6,116 bases of DNA. Origin: Rhodoferax sp. Lineage in GTDB: Bacteria > Pseudomonadota > Gammaproteobacteria > Burkholderiales > Burkholderiaceae_C. Positions within the stretch are counted from its first letter, which is position 1. The number at the start of each line of letters is the position of its first letter. The notes below the pieces were generated by a model. That model had not been told where the DNA came from and made no database searches. It was given only the letters and a program-made list of their open reading frames with translations. The stretch lies in the NCBI GenBank assembly GCA_016463455.1, contig JAEMRG010000124.1, forward strand, positions 1 to 6,116. Reading direction: 5' to 3'. The translations under genes were made by a program, and so were the position numbers. Positions 1 through 4,566 of this stretch are shown piece after piece.

Positions 1-182
1 GCGCTGCGCAATTGATGGGGCGCAAGCAACCCATGGTCAATGCGCTGGCCCGCCTAGGCGGCATGACGCCGGGCGAACTGCCCAAGAGCGTGGCCGCCTT
101 TGGCATTGCCGGTGGTATCGGCCAGCTGTTCAGCACCCATCCGCCGATTGAAGAGCGTATCGCAGCATTGCAAAAAGCCTAA
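1..182 (+). CDS. htpX: HtpX-type M48 membrane zinc metalloprotease, C-terminal end (partial)
   Basis: Only the last 59 codons are present; the reading frame enters at base 3 and ends with TAA at 180-182. HtpX is an inner-membrane zinc protease that helps clear misfolded membrane proteins. The visible tail ends in a segment reading LFSTHPPIEERIAAL, which matches the conserved C-terminal block of HtpX (LFMTHPPLDKRIEAL in E. coli), including the invariant THPP. Upstream of it is a Gly/Ala-rich stretch typical of beta-proteobacterial homologues. The HEXXH zinc motif and the membrane helices lie outside the window and cannot be checked. The gene converges on the FAD oxidoreductase, 111 bases away. 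Other M48 peptidases share part of this tail, so the family is firmer than the exact name. Confidence 0.82.
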   Translation, partial: AAQLMGRKQPMVNALARLGGMTPGELPKSVAAFGIAGGIGQLFSTHPPIEERIAALQKA

Positions 183-276
183 GCGCGGCCCGCATACCAA
201 GTCGGTAGGTGTCGCCTGAGCCGTCGCATGTGCGCGCCATGCACTGTGCTTTTGGCCGCTTATTTGTGCTGGCCCT

Positions 277-295
277 AGCCTTGCGGGCTTTGTTT
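277..295 (+). terminator. Weak candidate terminator for the htpX-type gene
   Basis: AGCC (277-280) pairs with GGCT (286-289) around a five-base loop and is followed by the T-rich run TTTGTTT up to 295. The stem is only 4 bp, so this is a weak candidate. It touches the stop codon of the opposing gene (294-296), a common layout at convergent ends. No better hairpin plus T-tract is visible in 183-293. Confidence 0.3.
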
Positions 296-2159
296 AGACG
301 CGCTGCGCTTTAAGCAGGTCTAAGGCCAAGGCCTCGGCCACGCGGATGCCATCGACGCCGGCGGACAAAATGCCACCGGCATAACTGGCCCCTTCGCCCG
401 CTGGATACAGGCCGCGTACATTGCTGCTTTGCAAGTCCTCGCCCCGCGGCATTTTCAAGGGGCTGGACGTGCGTGTTTCTACGCCGGTGAGCAAAGCGTC
501 TTGCATATCAAAACCTTTGATCTTGCGCCCAAATACCGGTAGCGCCTCGCGGATGGCGGCAATCGCATAGTCGGGCAAGCTCGGCGCTAGGTCCACCGGT
601 GTGACACCGGGGCGGTACGAGGGCGTCACCGTGCCCCAGCCGCTGGACGCCCTGCCCGCCACAAAGTCACCTACCCGCTGGCCCGGAGCTTGGTAATTGG
701 AGCCGCCCAGCAGATAGGCCGCCGACTCCAAACTTCGCTGCAGCACCATGCCCGCCAAGGGATGCACATAGGCATGCGCAGCCTCTGCATGCGCGCTAGC
801 AAGCATAGGTTGGGATGCGGGTTTGGCATCGCGCATCCCCTGCGCTTGCGCGGCATAGCGGGTGCCATCGACCTCGCCAAAGGCGGCGATAAAGCTGGCC
901 GCGTCCTGCGGATAGTCGGGGGGTTCGATGCCGACCACGATGCCGGCATTGGCGTTGCGTTCATTGCGCGAATACTGGCTCATGCCATTGGTCACCACAC
1001 GGCCTGTTTCACTGGTGGCGGCGACCACAGTACCGCCAGGACACATACAAAAGCTGTACACGCTACGCCCGTTGCTGGCATGGTGTACCAGCTTGTAATC
1101 AGCAGCGCCCAGCAAAGGGTGGCCGGCATGACGACCCCAGCGCGCGCGGTCAATGACACCTTGCGGATGCTCAATACGAAAGCCCACCGAAAATGCCTTG
1201 GCCTGCATCGCCACGCCACGGTCGTACAACATGGCAAAAGTGTCGCGCGCGCTATGGCCCAAGGCCATCACCACATGGCTGGCCGCGATGTCATACACCC
1301 GCCCCGAGGCTAGATCACAGATTTGCAATGTACCCAAGCTGTGCTTACCGTCCGGAGCCTTTGGCGCGCTTTGCAATTGCAGATCTACCACCTGCTGCCC
1401 GAAGCGCACTTCACCGCCCAGCGATTCGATGCGCTCGCGCAGGTTTTCCACCACTTTGACCAGTTTGAAGGTGCCGATATGCGGATGCGCTTCGTACAAG
1501 ATTTCAGGGGGTGCACCGGCCAGCACCAACTCGCTCATCACTTTGCGGCCTAGGTAACGCGGGTCACGGATCTGACTCCACAACTTACCATCCGAAAACG
1601 TGCCGGCGCCGCCTTCGCCAAACTGCACATTGCTCTGCACATGCAAGGTGTTTTTGCGCCACAAGTCCCAGGTGTCTCTAGTGCGCTGGCGCACCATAGG
1701 GCCACGCTCCAGCACCAGAGGCTTAAAGCCCATTTGCGCCAGAAGCAAAGCGGCAAACATACCGCAGGGCCCAAAGCCCACGACCACGGGCCGAGTTTGT
1801 AATTGGGCAGGAGCCATGGCCGGGGCTTGGTAAGCCATATCCGGGGTGGCCGCGATATGCGCATGGTTTGCATGCTGCGCCAATAAGCGCGCTTCGCTAG
1901 CCGGGGCCAATTGCACATCCACAATAAAGACGGCCAGGATGTCGGCTTTGCGCGCATCGAAACTGCGTTTGAAGACCTGTAAATCCAAAATCTCAGGCGG
2001 CGCAATTCCCAAGGTATGCGCCGCCGCCTGGCGCAGCGCCTCAAAGGGATGGGCCGCAGGCAGGCGATCTTGCGCGCTTTCGCTGGGCGAGTCGGCAGCG
2101 CGGGGCGCATGTACCGGCAATGCGGCCAAAGGGAGTTTGATTTCAGTGATGCGGATCAT
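294..2159 (-). CDS. FAD-dependent oxidoreductase, COG2509-type uncharacterised dehydrogenase
   Basis: The product is a 621-residue, probably cytosolic flavoprotein. Residues about 1-115 form an N-terminal domain that precedes the flavin fold, with the short segment VFKRSFDARK at 62-71 typical of this family. A Rossmann dinucleotide-binding motif GFGPCG lies at 128-133 after a hydrophobic beta strand, with the ribose-binding acidic residue E151 at the end of the second strand. A Gly-rich block GEGGAGTFSDGKL (181-193) and a CMCPGG motif (371-376) are family signatures. A C-terminal FAD-contact block with PAGEG (586-590) and YAGGILSAG (593-601) completes the fold. The substrate and physiological role of this family are not established. 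The ATG at 2159 is chosen because a longer frame reaching GTG at 2246 starts inside the terminator stem at 2233-2260. The ribosome-binding site is poor (GAG four bases before ATG). A TTG seven codons upstream is an alternative start. The gene appears monocistronic in this window, and no convincing promoter is seen in the 73 bases available. Confidence 0.88.
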   Translation of the reverse strand: MIRITEIKLPLAALPVHAPRAADSPSESAQDRLPAAHPFEALRQAAAHTLGIAPPEILDLQVFKRSFDARKADILAVFIVDVQLAPASEARLLAQHANHAHIAATPDMAYQAPAMAPAQLQTRPVVVGFGPCGMFAALLLAQMGFKPLVLERGPMVRQRTRDTWDLWRKNTLHVQSNVQFGEGGAGTFSDGKLWSQIRDPRYLGRKVMSELVLAGAPPEILYEAHPHIGTFKLVKVVENLRERIESLGGEVRFGQQVVDLQLQSAPKAPDGKHSLGTLQICDLASGRVYDIAASHVVMALGHSARDTFAMLYDRGVAMQAKAFSVGFRIEHPQGVIDRARWGRHAGHPLLGAADYKLVHHASNGRSVYSFCMCPGGTVVAATSETGRVVTNGMSQYSRNERNANAGIVVGIEPPDYPQDAASFIAAFGEVDGTRYAAQAQGMRDAKPASQPMLASAHAEAAHAYVHPLAGMVLQRSLESAAYLLGGSNYQAPGQRVGDFVAGRASSGWGTVTPSYRPGVTPVDLAPSLPDYAIAAIREALPVFGRKIKGFDMQDALLTGVETRTSSPLKMPRGEDLQSSNVRGLYPAGEGASYAGGILSAGVDGIRVAEALALDLLKAQRV

Positions 2160-2232
2160 GGGGCTCGGAGTTATCAAGCAGACGCTGATGATACGGGTAG
2201 CCCCGCGCCTGTGTTTGCATGGCGCAACAGGC

Positions 2233-2260
2233 AAAAAAAAGCCCACCGCAAGGGTGGGCT
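2233..2260 (-). terminator. Rho-independent terminator of the persulfide dioxygenase transcript
   Basis: A perfect 8-bp stem pairs AGCCCACC (2240-2247) with GGTGGGCT (2253-2260) around the five-base loop 2248-2252. Read on the - strand it is followed at once by eight T residues (complement of 2233-2240), the classic intrinsic terminator form. On the + strand the hairpin is followed by A residues, so it works in one direction only. It lies about 130 bases after the stop codon of the leftward dioxygenase gene. It therefore separates that transcript from the FAD oxidoreductase gene. Confidence 0.88.
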
Positions 2261-2330
2261 AAAAAGCAGGTTGGGAACCCGCTTTGGGATAGATTTGATT
2301 TTAGAAATATATTTTTATTTGGCAATTATA

Positions 2331-2360
2331 TTTTTGTTATTTTTTGTTACTTTTTGTTGG
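2331..2360. repeat. Three tandem 10-bp T-tract repeats (phased A/T tracts)
   Basis: Three consecutive 10-mers share the core TTTTTGTT and start at 2331, 2341 and 2351, so the T5 runs recur at exactly 10 bp. Another T5 run begins at 2312, about two helical turns earlier, and a 10-bp palindrome AAATATATTT lies at 2305-2314. The whole stretch 2291-2360 is strongly AT-rich against GC-rich flanking genes. Phased A/T tracts at helical repeat are known to curve DNA. Here the stretch lies in the untranslated tail of the dioxygenase transcript, before its terminator. The function is unknown; curvature is inferred. Confidence 0.7.
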
Positions 2361-2390
2361 CGAAGTTGATGCTTTGGTGCGCCATCGCGG

Positions 2391-3266
2391 TCACAAAGCG
2401 TTCAAGGGAATCTTGAGGTAGGCCACCCCGTTGTCCTCGGCCGGCGGCAATTGGCCGGCGCGGATGTTGATTTGCACGGCGGGCAGGATGAGCACCGGCA
2501 TGTCTAACGTGGCATCGCGCGTAGTGCGCATTTGTACGAACTGGTCTTCGCTAATGCCTTCGTGGGTGTGGATGTTTTTTGTGCGTTGCTCGGCCACCGT
2601 AGTTTCAAACGCCACGTCCCTTCCCGCTGGCGAGTAGTCGTGGCACATGAACAAACGGGTTTGCGGCGGGAGGCTGAGAATTTTTTGTATCGAGGCGTAC
2701 AACTGCCGTGCGTTGCCGCCAGGGAAATCGCAGCGCGCACTGCCCACGTCGGGCATGAACATGGTGTCGCCGACAAACACCGCATCGCCAAAACGGTAGG
2801 CTACGCAAGCCGGTGTGTGGCCAGGCACCAGCAGGGTGTGGCCGTGCATATCGCCTAACGCAATCGCTTCGCCGTCGGCAAACAAATGGTCGAACTGCGA
2901 ACCGTCGCAGGCAAAAGTCGGCTCCAGATTAAAGATGCCTTTGAAAACTTTTTGCACGGCGGTGATGTGCTCGCCGATTGCCGTCTTGCCACCCAGTTGG
3001 GCTTTCAGGTAGGGCGCGGCACTGAGGTGGTCCGCATGCGCATGGGTTTCCAGAATCCAGGCGGTCTGCAAATTGTTTTCACGCACATACGCAATCACTT
3101 TGTCCGCCGAGTGGTGTCCGGTCCGGCCGGACTGGGGGTCGTAGTCCAGCACCGAATCGATGATGGCGCAGGCCGTGCCCGGCCCCTGGTGCACCACGTA
3201 GGTCACCGTCCAAGTGGCTTTGTCAAAAATTCCGTGCACCTGGGGTTTGAGCGAATCGGTGGACAT
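2391..3266 (-). CDS. blh: Persulfide dioxygenase, ETHE1/Blh-type metallo-beta-lactamase fold
   Basis: The protein has 291 residues. ETHE1-type enzymes oxidise glutathione persulfide with O2 to sulfite and glutathione, using one iron. The metal-binding motif THAHADH lies at 74-80. The other expected ligands are H150 in VPGHTPAC and D167 in FVGDTMF. Human ETHE1 binds iron through the equivalents of H75, H150 and D167. H209 (MCHDY) is the usual downstream fold histidine. The block SARCDFPGG (176-184) is typical of the Blh subgroup that accompanies BigR. The N-terminal DUF442 rhodanese-like domain found in some Blh proteins is absent. The start at 3266 is chosen because it has a GAGGAG site nine bases upstream. 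An in-frame ATG at 3296 lies inside the operator arm and upstream of the predicted transcript start. The gene is transcribed divergently from the regulator operon. Another MBL hydrolase function is possible but less likely. Confidence 0.88.
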   Translation of the reverse strand: MSTDSLKPQVHGIFDKATWTVTYVVHQGPGTACAIIDSVLDYDPQSGRTGHHSADKVIAYVRENNLQTAWILETHAHADHLSAAPYLKAQLGGKTAIGEHITAVQKVFKGIFNLEPTFACDGSQFDHLFADGEAIALGDMHGHTLLVPGHTPACVAYRFGDAVFVGDTMFMPDVGSARCDFPGGNARQLYASIQKILSLPPQTRLFMCHDYSPAGRDVAFETTVAEQRTKNIHTHEGISEDQFVQMRTTRDATLDMPVLILPAVQINIRAGQLPPAEDNGVAYLKIPLNAL

Positions 3267-3275
3267 AGTGGCAAG

Positions 3276-3281
3276 CTCCTC
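3276..3281 (-). promoter_or_regulatory. Shine-Dalgarno site fixing the dioxygenase start
   Basis: The - strand reads GAGGAG here, nine bases before the ATG at 3266. No such site precedes the alternative in-frame ATG at 3296. Its GGAG core (3279-3276) is the exact mirror position, about base 3314, of the GGAG that serves the regulator gene at 3349-3352. Confidence 0.8.
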
Positions 3282-3296
3282 AATTAAATTTGTCAT

Positions 3297-3325
3297 AGTA
3301 TATTTACAGATATATTAAAAATCAA
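3297..3325 (-). promoter_or_regulatory. Predicted sigma-70 promoter of the dioxygenase gene
   Basis: On the - strand the -35 box is TTGATT (3325-3320, four of six consensus positions), the spacer is 17 bases, and the -10 box is TATACT (3302-3297, five of six). The expected transcript start is near 3290, leaving a leader of about 24 bases that still contains the GAGGAG site. The -10 box lies in the left arm of the inverted repeat, so bound repressor should block it. Confidence 0.68.
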
Positions 3326-3331
3326 TATACT
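3303..3331 (+). promoter_or_regulatory. Predicted sigma-70 promoter of the regulator-transporter operon
   Basis: The -35 box is TTTACA (3303-3308, five of six consensus positions), the spacer is 17 bases, and the -10 box is TATACT (3326-3331, five of six). The expected start is near 3338, giving a leader of about 22 bases before the regulator ATG. The -10 box lies in the right arm of the inverted repeat. The promoter fully overlaps the opposite-strand promoter, so two polymerases cannot occupy the site at once. Being inside its own operator, the regulator gene should be autoregulated. Confidence 0.72.
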
Positions 3332-3348
3332 ATGGAAAAATTAATTGT

Positions 3349-3352
3349 GGAG
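3349..3352 (+). promoter_or_regulatory. Shine-Dalgarno site fixing the regulator start
   Basis: GGAG lies seven bases before the ATG at 3360. It overlaps the beginning of a longer frame that opens at a TTG at 3345, so translation from that TTG is unlikely. The short leader from the predicted transcript start (about 3338) fits only the ATG. Confidence 0.75.
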
Positions 3353-3359
3353 CACGCCG

Positions 3360-3686
3360 ATGAATGAAGTTTCTCTGAGCTTGCAGGACATGCAGCAGGC
3401 CGCCGAGCAGGCCTGTCGCCTGCTCAAAGTCCTGTCCAACCCAGACCGTTTGATGATTTTGTGCCAGCTTTCCCAGGGCGAAATGCGGGTGGGTGAATTG
3501 GAGGCGGCGCTGGGCATAGGGCAGCCGACCTTGTCACAGCAATTGACGGTATTGCGCGAGGAAGAACTGGTCAGCACCCGGCGCGAAGGTAAAAACATCT
3601 ACTACCAGCTCAGCAGCCCGCAGGCTCTGGCGCTCATTGAGGTGCTGTACGCCCAATTTTGTGCAACTGGCAAGGGGGCGCTATGA
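3360..3686 (+). CDS. bigR: ArsR-family transcriptional repressor, BigR/SqrR-like persulfide sensor
   Basis: The 108-residue protein is a normal length for a winged-helix ArsR regulator. The ArsR core starts with LLKVLSNPDRLMIL (21-34). The recognition helix region is QPTLSQQLTVLREEEL (55-70), and the wing is RREGKNIYYQL (74-84). It lacks the ELCVCDL-type metal site of ArsR/SmtB metal sensors; the matching stretch reads MRVGELEAAL (42-51). Instead it has C35 in ILCQL and C101 near the end, 66 residues apart. BigR (C42/C108) and SqrR (C41/C107) sense persulfide through a cysteine pair with this same spacing. C19 is an extra, N-terminal cysteine. The likely action is repression of both divergent promoters until the two cysteines are linked by sulfur. 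The stop codon overlaps the next gene's start (ATGA, 3683-3686), so the two are probably co-translated. The family is firm; the inducer is inferred. Confidence 0.9.
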   Translation: MNEVSLSLQDMQQAAEQACRLLKVLSNPDRLMILCQLSQGEMRVGELEAALGIGQPTLSQQLTVLREEELVSTRREGKNIYYQLSSPQALALIEVLYAQFCATGKGAL

Positions 3687-4120
3687 CTATTGACTGGGCA
3701 CATTTCACCCCCTGGGCCTCGCTAGGCGGTGGGGTTTTACTAGGCATTGCGTCGGCCATGATGGTGCTACTCAGCGGGCGGATACTGGGGATCAGCGGCA
3801 TTTTGGGCGGCCTGCTGGCTCCGCGCACCGGCGATATGGGCTGGCGCTTGGCATTCCTGCTGGGCATGGGCGCCGCGCCTCTGGTGTTTGCCGCCTTGAT
3901 GCCGCCCGAACTCCTGCCGGTTGTGCGCATCGATGCCAGCGAGCCGGTCATCGCCCTGGCTGGTGTGCTGGTCGGCCTGGGTACGCGCTACGGCTCGGGC
4001 TGCACCAGTGGCCATGGCGTGTGCGGGCTCTCGCGCTTGTCGCCCCGCTCCCTGGTCGCCACCCTGAGCTTTATGGCCGCAGGCTTTGCCACCGTGTACC
4101 TGCTACGTCACGCTTTTTGA
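3683..4120 (+). CDS. YeeE/YedE family (DUF395) sulfur transporter, N-terminal half-type subunit
   Basis: This is a 145-residue, strongly hydrophobic inner-membrane protein. YeeE/YedE proteins (Sulf_transp, DUF395) move sulfur compounds; full-length YeeE imports thiosulfate and uses conserved cysteines along its path. Hydrophobic segments are near 13-30, 54-73, 88-100 and 123-142. The hallmark GCTSGHGVCG lies at 106-115 with C107 and C114, and an earlier glycine-rich segment SGRILGISGILGG is at 31-43. The length is about half of full-size YeeE, matching the known split form with two adjacent half proteins. The start at 3683 is preceded by AAGGGGG (3672-3678) and overlaps the regulator's stop by four bases; a longer frame from 3659 would overlap the regulator more and lacks this spacing. 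It probably works as a pair with the next gene. The exact sulfur substrate cannot be told from sequence. Confidence 0.88.
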   Translation: MTIDWAHFTPWASLGGGVLLGIASAMMVLLSGRILGISGILGGLLAPRTGDMGWRLAFLLGMGAAPLVFAALMPPELLPVVRIDASEPVIALAGVLVGLGTRYGSGCTSGHGVCGLSRLSPRSLVATLSFMAAGFATVYLLRHAF

Positions 4121-4131
4121 AAGATATTGCC

Positions 4132-4566
4132 ATGCAACGCCGTATTACTGAATTTTTTGTTGGGCTGCTCTTTGGCCTGGGTCTGATGCTTTCGGGCATG
4201 ACCGATCCGGGCAAAGTACTGGGCTTTTTAGACTTGGCCGGCCTGTGGGACCCTTCCCTGGCGCTGGTCATGGGTGGCGCTATTGCCGTGGGAGTTTTTG
4301 CTTTTTCGTTGGCCAAAAAACGAGGTCTGAGCTTTTTCGGGGACGCTTTGCGCCTGCCAACGCAAGAGCGAATTACCAAGCGCTTGGTACTAGGCTCTCT
4401 CTTATTTGGTGCCGGCTGGGGCCTGGCGGGTTTTTGCCCCGGCCCGGCTTTGGTGTCCATGGCCGCCGGGCAAAGCAAAGCCGCTTTGTTTGTGGTCTTT
4501 ATGCTCATCGGCATGGGCATCTTCGAAGTCGCCGAGCGGCGCGCGCAAGCGGCGATGCTGGGTTAA
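4132..4566 (+). CDS. YeeE/YedE family (DUF395) sulfur transporter, C-terminal half-type subunit
   Basis: This 144-residue inner-membrane protein is the second half-size DUF395 protein. It opens with the typical first helix and the motif SGMTDPGKVLGFLDL (21-35). The second hallmark GLAGFCPGPALV lies at 97-108 with the conserved C102. Hydrophobic segments are near 5-22, 43-60, 84-101 and 116-132. It starts 11 bases after the preceding half transporter. The ribosome-binding site is weak (GAAAG near 4119-4123, overlapping the previous stop), which suggests translational coupling. An upstream in-frame start at 4021 would run through the previous gene in another frame and add residues with no transporter character. 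C107 and C114 of the partner plus C102 here would supply the cysteines that full-length YeeE carries in one chain. Heterodimer formation is inferred. Confidence 0.88.
   Translation: MQRRITEFFVGLLFGLGLMLSGMTDPGKVLGFLDLAGLWDPSLALVMGGAIAVGVFAFSLAKKRGLSFFGDALRLPTQERITKRLVLGSLLFGAGWGLAGFCPGPALVSMAAGQSKAALFVVFMLIGMGIFEVAERRAQAAMLG

Larger units (their letters stand above)
3294..3334. promoter_or_regulatory. Perfect 11-bp inverted repeat, likely operator of the ArsR/BigR-like repressor
   Basis: The arm CATAGTATATT (3294-3304) is repeated in perfect inversion as AATATACTATG (3324-3334). The 19-base AT-only-like spacer (3305-3323) contains just two G/C base pairs besides one more at its right edge. 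Arm centres are 30 bp apart, about three helical turns, so both arms face the same side of the helix. The repeat lies between the divergent dioxygenase and regulator genes and covers the -10 boxes of both predicted promoters. ArsR-family dimers bind AT-rich inverted repeats of this kind, and BigR is known to bind an AT-rich palindromic box at the equivalent place. That this regulator binds here is inferred from position and symmetry. The long spacing could mean two dimers, one per arm, or one dimer on the inner AT-rich core. Confidence 0.78.

Noticed and set aside
226..242. Small hairpin GCATG / CATGC in the gap after the htpX-type gene
   Set aside because: The 5-bp stem has no adjoining T-tract on either strand, so it does not qualify as a terminator.
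690..1313. 207-codon open frame on the + strand
   Set aside because: It is antisense to the FAD oxidoreductase coding region and has no recognisable motif; shadow of a GC-rich gene.
2207..2232. Inverted repeat GCCTGT / ACAGGC just upstream of the FAD oxidoreductase gene
   Set aside because: The 6-bp arms with a 14-base loop are within what chance allows in GC-rich DNA, and no T-tract or regulator link supports a terminator or operator.
2160..2246. N-terminal extension of the FAD oxidoreductase from a GTG at 2246
   Set aside because: The GTG lies inside the stem of the terminator at 2233-2260, and the added 29 residues have no family character. The ATG at 2159 gives the expected N-terminus.
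3345..3359. TTG start adding five residues to the ArsR-type regulator
   Set aside because: It overlaps the GGAG ribosome-binding core and would leave almost no leader after the predicted transcript start; the ATG at 3360 fits better.
3360..3686. Arsenic or metal-responsive ArsR/SmtB regulator
   Set aside because: The metal-binding cysteine motif in the helix region is missing, and the neighbours are sulfur genes rather than arsenate reductase or arsenite pump genes.
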